Source of the DNA: Tropicibacter sp. Alg240-R139
Lineage (GTDB): Bacteria > Pseudomonadota > Alphaproteobacteria > Rhodobacterales > Rhodobacteraceae
Direction of reading: 5' to 3'
Assembly: GCF_900537075.1 (NCBI RefSeq)
Contig: NZ_UNRA01000010.1
Location: 31-64,030 of the forward strand
Length of the DNA stretch: 64,000 nucleotides
The notes below the pieces were generated by a model. The model saw only the letters and a list, made by a program, of their open reading frames with translations. It had not been told where the DNA came from and searched no databases. Below, in pieces: positions 33,348 to 43,025 of this stretch. How positions within the stretch are numbered: position 1 is the stretch's first letter; the number at the start of each line of letters is the position of its first letter. A program made the translations under genes and the position numbers.

Positions 33348-34916
33348 TCATGCAAGCCGGTCTGCCTGAGGACTGTCGTCCATTTGCGCGATCAGGTGAT
33401 GGACCAGCCGTTCCGACAACTGCGCCCGGATCTGTTGATGGGCACTGCTGTCCCAGAGGTTTTCGGTTTCCTCCGGGTCATTGACCAGATCATAAAGCTC
33501 ACCCCATGTTTGGTCGCGGTATACAGTGTAGCGCCACTCGGCCGAGACAAGGGAGCGAACCCGGGCCGGTTCTTCAAAGCCGAGGCGGTTGCCGCCATCA
33601 TTGTATTCGATCAGGGCGTCGCTTCGCGGGCCTTTTGCACCCTGTGTAGCGGACAAGAAGCTTTGTCCCTGATTTCCGTTGAAGGGTTCCAAGCCTACGC
33701 GATCCAGAATGGTTGCCGCAAGATCGACAGTGGAACACAGCGCATCAGAACTGGCTTCGGTTCGGTAGTTGGGGTCGGACCAGATAAAGGGCACGCGGGT
33801 GATGCTTCGGAAAGGCAATGCGCCTTTCAGCAGCATGTTGAAATCACCCAGGTAATCTCCGTGATCCGCATTGTAGCAGATCACGGTATCCTCCATCAGC
33901 CCGTTCTCTTCGAGCGATGCGAGGATATCGCCGACGGCGTCATCGATAAAGGACATCATTCCAGCAGAAAGCGCCATGGCTTCCTTGAGCTGCTGGTCGT
34001 CCAACATCATAGCGGTTTGAGGAGTCGCCTGACCGCCTTGGCCCACCCCTTTCCACTGGTCATGAAGCCATTTCATGGGCGGTGTCGGGTTCTTGTGCGC
34101 GTCATACCTCAGAGGCACGTCAAAATCGTCGGGGCTGTACATGTCCCAATACTTGCCAGGTGGATTAAACGGGTGGTGCGGATCGGGAAAACTGACGAAT
34201 GCGAAGAAAGGCGCGTTTTCGCCAGCCTGCGCGGTGATGTAGTCAATCGCCCGGTCGCGGATGTATCCAGTAGAATAAAGGTCTTCGGGGATGGGGGTGC
34301 GATAGGCTTGTGGGCAAGAGTAGTTGTGTGGAAGCTCGTTTTCAGGATCGTGCAACGCTTCCCAGTTTGGGGCCGTCTCGCGGAACCACTGCTGATAATG
34401 CCCACCACAGCGATCGCCGTGCGAGGTCACCATGTCCACGTGCTGGTATCCGTAATATGGGGTTTTGATTTCATAGCGACCGTCGCCCTGATATTGCGCC
34501 GGCTCTTCTTCGTAGTCCTGAGCCCTGTCGATCTTCCATGCTTCCGGGGTCGCGGCGATGTCATCAGCAGTCTTTCCCATCGGCGGCACGGCCGTAAAAG
34601 GTTGTAAATGGCTCTTGCCGATGGCTGCAGTGTGATAACCGGATCGCGCCAACACATCGACAAAGGTGTTGGCGTTCTCTGGCAAGATGCAGCCGTTGTA
34701 ACGCAACCCATGCAGGCTGGGGTAGCGCCCGGTCAAAAGGGACGCACGGTTCGGCATGCAAACAGGCGATGCGGTGTGAAAGTTGTCGAACCGAGTGCCA
34801 CGCGCAGCAATAGAATCGATGTGGGGCGTTTTCAGCACCGGATGTCCGTAACATCCAAGCCAGTCTGCGCGCTGTTGATCGGTGATCAGGTACAGGAAAT
34901 TGGGGCGTTTGGTCAT
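33348..34916 (-). CDS. Cytoplasmic sulfatase family protein (type I, Cys-type active site)
   Basis: A 522-residue sulfatase or phosphonate-monoester-hydrolase-like enzyme. The formylglycine motif is CMPNRASLLTG (Cys53), metal residues include Asp13 of ITDQQRADWLGCYG, and the Asp-His pair is in CYNADHGDYLGD. No signal peptide, so the substrate must enter the cell first. I start at MTKRPNFLYLITDQQ; the 31 upstream codons overlap the permease gene and are not sulfatase-like. It starts 19 bases after the TRAP permease stop, in the same transcription unit. Confidence 0.88.
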   Translation of the reverse strand: MTKRPNFLYLITDQQRADWLGCYGHPVLKTPHIDSIAARGTRFDNFHTASPVCMPNRASLLTGRYPSLHGLRYNGCILPENANTFVDVLARSGYHTAAIGKSHLQPFTAVPPMGKTADDIAATPEAWKIDRAQDYEEEPAQYQGDGRYEIKTPYYGYQHVDMVTSHGDRCGGHYQQWFRETAPNWEALHDPENELPHNYSCPQAYRTPIPEDLYSTGYIRDRAIDYITAQAGENAPFFAFVSFPDPHHPFNPPGKYWDMYSPDDFDVPLRYDAHKNPTPPMKWLHDQWKGVGQGGQATPQTAMMLDDQQLKEAMALSAGMMSFIDDAVGDILASLEENGLMEDTVICYNADHGDYLGDFNMLLKGALPFRSITRVPFIWSDPNYRTEASSDALCSTVDLAATILDRVGLEPFNGNQGQSFLSATQGAKGPRSDALIEYNDGGNRLGFEEPARVRSLVSAEWRYTVYRDQTWGELYDLVNDPEETENLWDSSAHQQIRAQLSERLVHHLIAQMDDSPQADRLA

Positions 34917-34935
34917 GGGAAATTTGCGTCTTCCG

Positions 34936-37272
34936 TTATGCGGGTTTGGCTCGGCCTGCGCCAAAGTGGTGCCAGGCCAGAAAGGCTGCGGCAAAACCGA
35001 TTGCCGCAACTTGGATGACCTCGGGACGCATCAGGATTGCAACTGCGGTTGCAAGGCGGATGGCAATCCATCCCGCGTTGAGAGGCCGGGCATCATGCGT
35101 GGCCAGAGCACTGGCCACGAGATAGAGCGCCAAAACAAGGCGGGCCAGAAGCCACAAGAGCGCCCCGAGTTGAACGCCATTCTCATAGCCGGGCAATGGC
35201 TCACCTGAAGGGCTGGAAGGATCGACCAAAGCCTGATCCACCAGCAGAATCTCGGGATAAAAGGCAAAGACAAAGGGAATGGCAAACATCACAATGCCAG
35301 ACCGTACCGCGCTAAAACCAGTCGCCATCGGTTCCGCTTTGGTGATCGTCGAGGCCGCAAAAGCCGCCAGCGCGACAGGCGGTGTGATAGCGGATGCAAT
35401 GGCGAAATAGAAGATGAACATATGCGCCGTGAAAGTGGCGATACCAAGCCCCGCCAGCAACGGTCCCATCAATAGCGCGACGTTGATATAGGCCGGCACT
35501 GCGGGCATCCCCATTCCCAAGAGCACGGCCAACAGCATGGTGATCGCCAGTGCGATAAACTGGAACATCACCGAGCCTTCGCCACCCAGGTCCAGAGACA
35601 ACAGGAAGCGCAGCACGTCGATGGCTACGAACTTGGACAGACCCGTGAAGTTCAGACAGACGTCAATCACCGTCACCGCCAGCAGCATAAGGTAGAGCGT
35701 TGAGATCGTGATCCCAGATTCGGCAAGCGCATCCAGAACCTTTCGAGGCTGGGCACGGAATTCCTTGTCAAGAAACAGCAGGACCATAACCAGCGCCGCG
35801 GCCCACCAGCCGGTTGCCCCGGCATCCCCCGCCGCGTTCTGGAAAATTTGCAGGACCCAAGGCAGCGACACGACAACACAGCGATCATTCTGGAAGGTCG
35901 CATCGGCCCCCAGCAGCGGAGCCATGAAACCGCAGCCCACCATGTCTTTTGGCGTTAGCAGCAGGACTAGGATCAAAAGGATCGGCAAGAATATCTGCAT
36001 CAGATGGAGGATGTCTTCGCGGTCGATCCGCATATCCTCTGTCAGCTCACCAAAGGCTTCGATGCCCTGCTTGCGGGACTGGAACGAGGCGCTGAGAAAC
36101 AGGCAGGCAAAGTAGGCCACAGCGGGCAAAGCCGCCGCAATGATAACATCCCGATATGGCACACCAGTCATGGCGGCCAGAATAAAGGCGGCAACCCCCA
36201 TAACAGGAGGCATGATCGACCCACCGGAAGAGGCTGCAGCCTCGACGCCCCCGGCAAAAACCTTGGAGAACCCCCGCTTGATCATCATAGGGATGGTGAG
36301 AACACCGGTCGAAAGTACATTGACAACAGGACCACCGGAGATCGTGCCAAACATTGCCGAACTGACAATGGCCGCATGAGCAGGCCCACCGCGCAGATGG
36401 CGTGTCCAGCGAAACGCCAGTTTGATGAGTGTCTGTCCGCCGGCAGATTGCCCGAAGAGCGCGCCAAGAATGATATAAGGGAACACCATGTTCATGATCA
36501 CGTTCATGAAGCGCCCCAGAATTCCCGACGCGTTGTTTACCAGCGCGTCATGCACGTTGGGCACCCCGTCAAGGAAGGTGCGCGGTTCACCCCCAAGCTT
36601 TGTCATCAGGTATTTGTTTATGTCATCGGGGCCGTGGAAATACCAAACCAGAACGGTTCCAAAAGTGTAAAGCGCAATCAGGATCGCAACGGCGACCAGC
36701 GGCAACCCCCAAACCTTGATGTTGTAGCCCAGGAAAATCAGCATGGATGCACCAACGATGGCCACCAGCCAAACGCCGGTCGTGTTGACGCATTTGGGGT
36801 CTTCGACAGTGTCTGGCGCTGGCAGCCCCATGGTTTCTGCAAACTCGATTTCCGCTTGCAATGTCTCTGCCATGATCCGCGCGCGATCCCCATTTACCGC
36901 ATCAATGAGACAAACGCTGTCAATTTCGATAAGGTAGGTAAAGGAAATGGTGGCTGCTGACACCACAAGCGCGATGTCCATAAATGCCCCAAACCAGGCA
37001 CGTGATGTACCGCGCCATGCCCGCCACATTGAATGCTTAAGCGCCACGACCAACATCATCACAAAGAATACAATAGGGTAGAACCATTCGGTCGAAAAAC
37101 TGCGAACCTTCAGGTTCTCATTTCCCGCGAACGCCTGCCACATCTCGCTCCAACCGGGAATGACCGGCGTGCTGTTTACAATGCCCATGGCAACAAAAAT
37201 CAGTGACAGGATGTAAACGGCCCCGTTGGGAAAGAGCACTTTGTTCAAGGATCGGTTCGTTGTATCTGCCAC
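34936..37272 (-). CDS. TRAP transporter fused permease (4TM/12TM)
   Basis: A 778-residue inner-membrane protein combining the small (DctQ-like) and large (DctM-like) TRAP subunits, as in TAXI systems. The large-subunit signature is seen in SSAMFGTISGGPVVNVLSTG and GGVEAAASSGGSIMPPVMGV, and a second repeat is AVLLGMGMPAVPAYINVALL. GTG start with GAGAAG upstream. Together with the adjacent TAXI binding protein it forms a complete secondary importer. The sulfatase genes on both sides suggest an organosulfate or related anion as cargo. Confidence 0.92.
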   Translation of the reverse strand: MADTTNRSLNKVLFPNGAVYILSLIFVAMGIVNSTPVIPGWSEMWQAFAGNENLKVRSFSTEWFYPIVFFVMMLVVALKHSMWRAWRGTSRAWFGAFMDIALVVSAATISFTYLIEIDSVCLIDAVNGDRARIMAETLQAEIEFAETMGLPAPDTVEDPKCVNTTGVWLVAIVGASMLIFLGYNIKVWGLPLVAVAILIALYTFGTVLVWYFHGPDDINKYLMTKLGGEPRTFLDGVPNVHDALVNNASGILGRFMNVIMNMVFPYIILGALFGQSAGGQTLIKLAFRWTRHLRGGPAHAAIVSSAMFGTISGGPVVNVLSTGVLTIPMMIKRGFSKVFAGGVEAAASSGGSIMPPVMGVAAFILAAMTGVPYRDVIIAAALPAVAYFACLFLSASFQSRKQGIEAFGELTEDMRIDREDILHLMQIFLPILLILVLLLTPKDMVGCGFMAPLLGADATFQNDRCVVVSLPWVLQIFQNAAGDAGATGWWAAALVMVLLFLDKEFRAQPRKVLDALAESGITISTLYLMLLAVTVIDVCLNFTGLSKFVAIDVLRFLLSLDLGGEGSVMFQFIALAITMLLAVLLGMGMPAVPAYINVALLMGPLLAGLGIATFTAHMFIFYFAIASAITPPVALAAFAASTITKAEPMATGFSAVRSGIVMFAIPFVFAFYPEILLVDQALVDPSSPSGEPLPGYENGVQLGALLWLLARLVLALYLVASALATHDARPLNAGWIAIRLATAVAILMRPEVIQVAAIGFAAAFLAWHHFGAGRAKPA

Positions 37273-37352
37273 TGTCTTCTCAATTCCTGGAATTGCCCGA
37301 TTGGGCGCCGCCAGTTCTGGCGACGCGCGTGTTTCTTCAGACCAGCGGGGGG

Positions 37353-38399
37353 TTATTGTGCGACAGCACAGTCATCAAGCTCGTAACCGGCCTCGCGCCA
37401 GGCGCGCGCTGCGGCTGGGTGATACTGGATCGGGTTTGCGCCACACATCCCCTGCATTGGAAAATCGAAGCCAACTGTTTTGCCGTACGGGGCCTTGCTC
37501 ATCAGGTCGGAGAGTGAGGCGATGTAGATATTGACCAGATCGTAAACCAGCGCGTCGTCCATATCTTTGTTCACGACGTTTCCGCCAATCGTTGCAAATG
37601 CGCGGAACGTGTCGTCTTCGGACACGAAGGACCAATCGTCGCCCATCACGGCCTCGATATTTGCTACAGGGCTGGTCCAGGGCGCGCTTCCCGGTGCTTT
37701 CATGTATTTCTGCATCGCGTCGCCTTCATATGCCTCAATAGGCATCGACCAACCCGTCATTTTGCCGGCAGCACTGGGGATCGTCAGACGGGGGCTTGGA
37801 AACAGCTCAGGCAGGACCACGGCATCTGGTTCACCGCTGCTGATCAGCGTGGCACCCTGACCCCAGTTGATTTGCATGCCTTCATAGTCTTCACCATCTT
37901 TCAGGCCGGCGACGATCTGAATCATACTGCGGGCGTTGGTCAACGCGCCACCGCGGGGCGGGCCGTTGTAGATTTTGCGACCCTTCAGGTCATCCCAACC
38001 GGCAAGGCCTTTTGAATCATAGGAAAACAGAAAGAAGATTCCGAGCACAAAGGGGTTGATTGCCCGGAGGTTACCCGCAAGCTCTGCGCCCTTTTCTTTG
38101 CCCAGCGATCCATAGGGGCCGACGCCGCGGCTCATCAGGAATGGTAGAATGTAGGGTGTGCCGGCGATATCTGTCTTACCTTCCGCAACGTTCTGGATCG
38201 AGTTGGTTAAAGTCTGACCATCTGCAAGCTGAATATTGGCGACACCACTGGTGCCTGAGACTTCGGTCAAATGCGCCAGTGAAAGGTGCGTGGCGCCGCC
38301 CGGGCTCGCTGTTTCGGCTGTCAGGTTGGTCTGTGCAAAGGCACCAGACGCCATCGTCAGTGTTGCGACCGCTGCGGCGATCAATTTCTTAGGTTTCAT
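37353..38399 (-). CDS. TAXI family TRAP solute-binding protein
   Basis: A 348-residue periplasmic protein with signal peptide (MKPKKLIAAAVATLTMASGAF, cut after FAQ). TAXI-like blocks include the early TASPGGATHLSLAHL, LKGRKIYNGPPRGGALTNA and the C-terminal YHPAAARAWREAG. GGGAGG stands ahead of the ATG. It lies 80 bases upstream of the fused permease gene and 87 bases downstream of the MarR gene, all on the minus strand. Confidence 0.9.
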   Translation of the reverse strand: MKPKKLIAAAVATLTMASGAFAQTNLTAETASPGGATHLSLAHLTEVSGTSGVANIQLADGQTLTNSIQNVAEGKTDIAGTPYILPFLMSRGVGPYGSLGKEKGAELAGNLRAINPFVLGIFFLFSYDSKGLAGWDDLKGRKIYNGPPRGGALTNARSMIQIVAGLKDGEDYEGMQINWGQGATLISSGEPDAVVLPELFPSPRLTIPSAAGKMTGWSMPIEAYEGDAMQKYMKAPGSAPWTSPVANIEAVMGDDWSFVSEDDTFRAFATIGGNVVNKDMDDALVYDLVNIYIASLSDLMSKAPYGKTVGFDFPMQGMCGANPIQYHPAAARAWREAGYELDDCAVAQ

Positions 38400-38486
38400 A
38401 GTTTCCTCCCTGAATTGAAACTCTGTTTTTTCCTGTCGCGCCCGTTCACTGGCGGTATTCGGTTTGGAAACGACTCCACCCGATCA

Positions 38487-39011
38487 TCACGCCTGAGCTG
38501 CAACTTCTCCCATTTCGATTGGTGTGTGGTCGTGCTGGCCTTGCGTCGCGCCAGTGACGGGCGCAAGGCCAACGCCACCATTGAGCAAGTCCAGCAGCCG
38601 CTTGAATTCGGCGAAATCATCTGGGTTTAACCTGTCGGTCAGATGCGATGTAACCTGTCGCGCTTTTGGCCAGATCCGCTCAAATGTTTCGACACCAAGT
38701 GGCGTAAGTGACATCAATTTGCGGCGTTTGTTTCCCGCGTCTTCGCTGCGTGCAATCAAGCCCTTCTTTTCAAGCGCGCTTGCGGCACGGCTGCCATGGG
38801 CCGGATCAATAGAGGTGTGTTTGGTGACGAAGGCTACGTGACAGCTTCCGAACCGCGCAATCGAAAACAACAGCTGCCACTCGAGGACCGCCAGATTTTC
38901 TGTCTGCAAGACATCATGCGTCAACGATCGCCGGACGGAACTGGTGAACCTCCGAGCTCGCAGAATGATGAAATCGTCTATTTGCTCTGGCGGAATCAGT
39001 GCCCCATGCAA
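38487..39011 (-). CDS. MarR family transcriptional regulator
   Basis: A 174-residue winged-helix dimeric regulator. The recognition region reads LEWQLLFSIARFGSCHVAFV, TKHTSIDPAHGSRAASALEK, KGLIARSEDAGNKRRKLMSL, which is the MarR helix and wing. It is the first gene of the TAXI-TRAP-sulfatase-amidohydrolase unit and divergent from the GMC oxidase. A tandem repeat in the gap between is a candidate binding site. Confidence 0.88.
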   Translation of the reverse strand: MHGALIPPEQIDDFIILRARRFTSSVRRSLTHDVLQTENLAVLEWQLLFSIARFGSCHVAFVTKHTSIDPAHGSRAASALEKKGLIARSEDAGNKRRKLMSLTPLGVETFERIWPKARQVTSHLTDRLNPDDFAEFKRLLDLLNGGVGLAPVTGATQGQHDHTPIEMGEVAAQA

Positions 39012-39054
39012 CGCGTCTCTCCCACATAATAACTTGACTTGTTAATCACTATAT

Positions 39055-39086
39055 TGGCAAATGCAATATATGGCAAGTGCAACATA
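39055..39086. repeat. Tandem 16-bp repeat in the divergent promoter region
   Basis: Two abutting copies, TGGCAAATGCAATATA and TGGCAAGTGCAACATA (14 of 16 identical), lie between the MarR and GMC genes. Each unit contains TGCAA next to GGCAA. They could be two operator half-sets for the MarR protein. Confidence 0.55.
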
Positions 39087-39170
39087 ACCTGCCACGCCGG
39101 ATCCGCGAAACGCTATAGTGACCTCGGATCGCTGGATCGAAACCAGTAAGAAAGCGGGATTGGATTCTGT

Positions 39171-40775
39171 ATGAGAACCGTTGCTTTTGATTACGTGATC
39201 GTCGGAGGGGGTGCGGCGGGCTGCGTTCTTGCCGCAAGGCTCGCGATTGAGAGCAACCGGTCCGTTGTTCTGCTGGAACGTGGTCGACAAGACATCAATC
39301 GATGGATCCACATTCCGGCGACGTTCTTCAAGGCAATCGAAAGCCAGGACGCAGATGTCGTGGTTTCTGATCCGGATCGCTCGCTAGGTGGCAGACCCTT
39401 TCCGGTTCCGCAGGGAAACGTGTTGGGGGGTGGGTCTTCGGTCAACGGCATGATCTACATGCGCGGACAGCACCAGGACTACGACGACTGGGCTGATTTG
39501 CATGGCTGCACAGGCTGGCGATTTGACGACGTTTTGCCTGTGTTTAAGCGACAAGAGGCCAACACCCGCCTGACAGACCCTTATCATGGCAAGGCCGGGA
39601 AACTGATTGTTGCAGATCCCTCAGCACCACACCCGTTAACAGCCACAATCGTCGAGGCAGCGCAGTCGGCTGGCTTGCCGGAAACAGATGACTTCAACGG
39701 CGAGCGGCAGGACGGTGCAGGTTGGTATCAGGTCACCGCGTCAGAAGGGCAACGGCAATCTTCCGCAACCTGCTTTCTACGACCGGAATTGGATCGGGAA
39801 AACCTGACGGTGCTGACCAACCACTTGGCTTGCCGCATCCGTATCGAGAACCGGCGCGCCGTAGCCGTCGAAGCCCTGGACGAAGCAGGCTTGGAAGTAC
39901 TGATTGAGGCCCGTTGCGAGATCGTTTTGACCGCAGGCAGTTTTCACAGCCCCAAGCTGCTCATGTTGTCCGGAATTGGACCGCGTGATGAATTGCAAAG
40001 ACACGGCATCGAAATTGTTCACGAAGCTGATGAGGTTGGGCGCAACCTTCAGGATCACGTAGGTGCGCCAGTAACACGTCGGTTGATCGGGGCAAAAGGG
40101 CTGCATGGAGCGGATCGTGGGTTTTCTGCAGTAAGGCATGGGATTGACTTTTTCGGCTTTCGACGGGGGCTTTTGACCTCGAACCTTCTGGAAGCCGGAG
40201 CATGCGTCGACACCCAAGGGTCAGGACGGCCGGACGTGCAGTTCAATTTCGCCCCTTTCGCCCCGGACAGGCCGGGCAAACCGCCGCTTCCGTTTCATGC
40301 CGTGCAGATTCACCCGACGACCATGCGGCCAAAGTCGCACGGACGGCTGGGTCTAAAGTCACGCGATGCTGCTGACGCTCCGAAGTTCTCGTCACGCGTA
40401 CTATCGGAGGAGAACGACCTAGATACATTGCGCCGGGGAGTTCGTATGGCCCGAGAGATTTTTGATCAGTCCCAGTTGCGTGCCATTGTCGGTGAGGAAA
40501 TATGGCCGGGCCCGATGGTTCAATCCGCTATCGGTTCAAACACGCTCGACGACGCCATTCGCGAGCAGGCAAGAACCATCTTTCACCCTGCCGGAACATG
40601 CAGAATGGGACCTTCAGAATCCTCGGTTGTCGATCCATATCTCCGCGTGAACGGGGTCGACGGGCTGCGGGTTTCCGACTGTTCCGTGATGCCAGCACTT
40701 GTGTCCGGCAACACGAACGCGCCAACGATGATGATTGCCGACCGCGCTGCGGACTTCATTCTAAATGAAAGGTAG
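39171..40775 (+). CDS. GMC family oxidoreductase (choline/alcohol dehydrogenase-like)
   Basis: A 534-residue FAD enzyme that oxidises an alcohol to an aldehyde. The FAD motif is DYVIVGGGAAGCVLAARL with ERGRQD after it. GMC signature 1 is GNVLGGGSSVNGMIYMRG, signature 2 is GSFHSPKLLMLSGIG, and the C-terminal catalytic region is IFHPAGTCRMG with VSDCSVMPALVSGNTNAP. It is followed 49 bases later by the second sulfatase, so the two are probably an operon acting on the alcohol released by desulfation. Confidence 0.92.
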   Translation: MRTVAFDYVIVGGGAAGCVLAARLAIESNRSVVLLERGRQDINRWIHIPATFFKAIESQDADVVVSDPDRSLGGRPFPVPQGNVLGGGSSVNGMIYMRGQHQDYDDWADLHGCTGWRFDDVLPVFKRQEANTRLTDPYHGKAGKLIVADPSAPHPLTATIVEAAQSAGLPETDDFNGERQDGAGWYQVTASEGQRQSSATCFLRPELDRENLTVLTNHLACRIRIENRRAVAVEALDEAGLEVLIEARCEIVLTAGSFHSPKLLMLSGIGPRDELQRHGIEIVHEADEVGRNLQDHVGAPVTRRLIGAKGLHGADRGFSAVRHGIDFFGFRRGLLTSNLLEAGACVDTQGSGRPDVQFNFAPFAPDRPGKPPLPFHAVQIHPTTMRPKSHGRLGLKSRDAADAPKFSSRVLSEENDLDTLRRGVRMAREIFDQSQLRAIVGEEIWPGPMVQSAIGSNTLDDAIREQARTIFHPAGTCRMGPSESSVVDPYLRVNGVDGLRVSDCSVMPALVSGNTNAPTMMIADRAADFILNER

Positions 40776-40824
40776 TGGCCAGAAATGACCCTTTTCGAGC
40801 CTTCAGACAGATCGGAGAAAGCCC

Positions 40825-42294
40825 ATTAAACGCCCTAACATTATCCTGTTCATGTCCGACAATCAGCCGGCGGACTTGCTTGGCTGCTATGGCAATGATG
40901 AAGTCCAAACCCCGCATCTTGACCATTTAGCGGTTCGCGGGGTCAAGTTTCAGAACGCCTATTGTGTGAACGCGATGTGTTCACCTTGTCGGGCTTCGGT
41001 TCTGACCGGCTTGATGCCCAGCCAGCACGGCATTCACAATTGGTTGGATGACCGTCTGATCGATCACTGGCCGCATAACTGGTCGGCGATTGGCGAGTTC
41101 AACAACCTGCCCACGATTATCAAACAGGCCGGATACGCGACTGCGTTGATCGGCAAGTTTCACCTGGGCGTTCCTTTCGTGCCGCAACTGGCCTTTGATC
41201 ATTGGATCACCTTCCCGCATGGGCACACAACCAGTTTTTACGGCAACGACGTGATTGATCAGGAAGAGCGTTATCGCTTCGAGGGCCATACCGTTGATTT
41301 CTTTACCACCAAAACCATTGAGTATCTGGAACATCGCGCAGGTGAAGACGATCCGTTCTTCGCCTTTGTTCCCTACAACGGGCCCTATGGGCATTGGCCT
41401 GCTATCAAGGGGCGTCCAGATATGCCGTTTGCCGATCTCTATGACGACGCCGACATGCATTCGATCCCCAGAGAGGGCCTGTCTGGTAACGTATTGGATC
41501 GGTTTGGCCTGCGTGTTGCCGAAGGTGGCGTGCGCGAGCAATTCAAGGGCCCTCTTCTGTTGCCGAACAATGTCGAATCTCTCCGGAATTACTTTGCCCA
41601 GGTCAGCCTGATTGACCACGGTGTTGGACGGGTACAGGCCGCTTTGGAACGGCTGGGTCTGGATGAGAACACCATCGTGATATACACCTCGGATCATGGG
41701 TTCTCTTTGGGTCACAATGGTGTTTGGGGCCACGGGGCCGCCGCTTTTCCGGCAAGCGCACACCGTACCTCTTACAACATCCCGCTGATCGTGAGCGGCG
41801 GGCCAATTACGCACAGCGGTGTGTCTGACGATCTCGTCAGCCAGATCGATTTGTTTCCAACCTTGGCGGCGCTGGTAGGCAACCCCAACGCACGCCCAAG
41901 CCTTCCCAGCAGCGCACGGGATCTTGGCCCGACGCTAAGGGGCGAAGATCTGGAACACGCAGATGCGATCTTTTATGAACAAGAAGAAACGCGGGCGATC
42001 CGGACAAACGAATGGCTTTTTGCCATGCGTTTTCAGGGTGCAGAGTCTTTTCCGATGCAAGATGAACTCTATCACCTGACCAACGATCCGTTGGAGAAGG
42101 TAAACCTGATCGACCGTCCAGAGTTCATCGGAGTCATTGCCGAGTTGCGCCACAAGGTTTCCTCGTTCTTTGAGAGTTACGCAGCGCCTGACTATGACCT
42201 CTGGCAGCGTGGTCGTGCAAAATCCAACGTGACCTACGAAAAACTTTGGCAGGACGCGTGGGGCAGTGATTGGTCCCCGGAGTTTTCGTCTTAA
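40825..42294 (+). CDS. Cytoplasmic sulfatase family protein with probable ATT start
   Basis: About 489 residues. Formylglycine motif CSPCRASVLTG (Cys52 counting from ATT), metal pair Asp12-Asn13 in FMSDNQPADLLGCYG, and YTSDHGFSLGHNGVWGHG near residue 285. The first ATG (40852) would remove the strand KRPNIILF that precedes the metal Asp in all relatives. In frame, an ATT at 40825 follows GGAGAAA with ideal spacing; no ATG, GTG or TTG exists between it and the upstream stop. A 14-codon ORF (40785-40829) ends in TAA overlapping this ATT, suggesting coupling. No signal peptide. Confidence 0.85.
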   Translation: MKRPNIILFMSDNQPADLLGCYGNDEVQTPHLDHLAVRGVKFQNAYCVNAMCSPCRASVLTGLMPSQHGIHNWLDDRLIDHWPHNWSAIGEFNNLPTIIKQAGYATALIGKFHLGVPFVPQLAFDHWITFPHGHTTSFYGNDVIDQEERYRFEGHTVDFFTTKTIEYLEHRAGEDDPFFAFVPYNGPYGHWPAIKGRPDMPFADLYDDADMHSIPREGLSGNVLDRFGLRVAEGGVREQFKGPLLLPNNVESLRNYFAQVSLIDHGVGRVQAALERLGLDENTIVIYTSDHGFSLGHNGVWGHGAAAFPASAHRTSYNIPLIVSGGPITHSGVSDDLVSQIDLFPTLAALVGNPNARPSLPSSARDLGPTLRGEDLEHADAIFYEQEETRAIRTNEWLFAMRFQGAESFPMQDELYHLTNDPLEKVNLIDRPEFIGVIAELRHKVSSFFESYAAPDYDLWQRGRAKSNVTYEKLWQDAWGSDWSPEFSS

Positions 42295-43025
42295 CTGTGA
42301 GTTACAGCAAAGCTACGGTCTGGAATGCGAGAACGTGCACCTCTGTCGGCTCGACGTCGCAATCTTCCACAGTTCTCTGAACACAAGGATCTCCGGGATG
42401 GCACCGAAACTTGTTTGTTGGGATTATCAACTTGATTCCGCTTACCCAAGCGGTCGCAGAGCTTACTCGTCTCAGGCAGCGACACTCTTTCGTTCCAGTG
42501 ATCAAATGTATCGGCTCGATCTGGCGACAATAAAAAGCGGTCGATCTGTGGCGGCGCGGTCGGATCCTTTCACAGCTGCCTGTGATGCCTCGCTCTGCCA
42601 AATGCGCGCGACAATGGGTTCCTCCAGCGAGGGGACAGCCTCGGGCGTCCCGGATGCCTTGGGTTTGGGCGCAAGGTCACCGACTGAAAGTCCCCGAGCC
42701 GCACATGCGCGGCACTACAAAACGGGGCGTTGGTCTTGTGCTGACACAGCGTCGCCTGGGCGCTTTTTTCAGCGGTAATGTTGACGGCGACGATATCCGA
42801 TCCTCTGCGCGATCCGTCACAGAACGGCTGGCTGGCAGATCGCCAGCACCGACATCACGCATATTTCTTACCCTCGTCCATGTCGACCGCTGCGGATGTT
42901 TTTGCCACAATTATGGTGCGTCCGTCTTATCATCTCCTCTATCAAGATTTCCGTTTCATCGCATGGCACCGAAACACCCCGTGATCTCAATTCACCCTTG
43001 AGTCAGACTTTCTTACGATTGTTTT
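42295..43025. other. 731-bp gene-free region with a nested hairpin
   Basis: No frame here has a credible start and a recognisable product. At 42692-42727 an outer stem CCCCG/CGGGG encloses GCCGC/GCGGC, following a G+C-rich stretch. It may be decayed sequence between the sulfatase module and the sigma-factor regulon. Confidence 0.4.

Noticed and set aside
33324-34607. 427-codon plus-strand ORF
   Set aside because: Antisense to the sulfatase with intact active site; its length follows from codon bias of the real gene.
36004-36960. 318-codon plus-strand ORF
   Set aside because: Lies entirely antisense to the fused TRAP permease gene, whose protein has clear family motifs; no ribosome binding site and an odd, low-complexity translation.
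39055-39086. CRISPR-like repeat
   Set aside because: Only two abutting 16-bp units with no spacer; no cas genes anywhere in the window.
42695-42730. Group II intron or structured RNA suggested by the GC-rich nested hairpin
   Set aside because: No intron-encoded protein, no domain V-like sequence, and the surrounding bases do not extend the structure.
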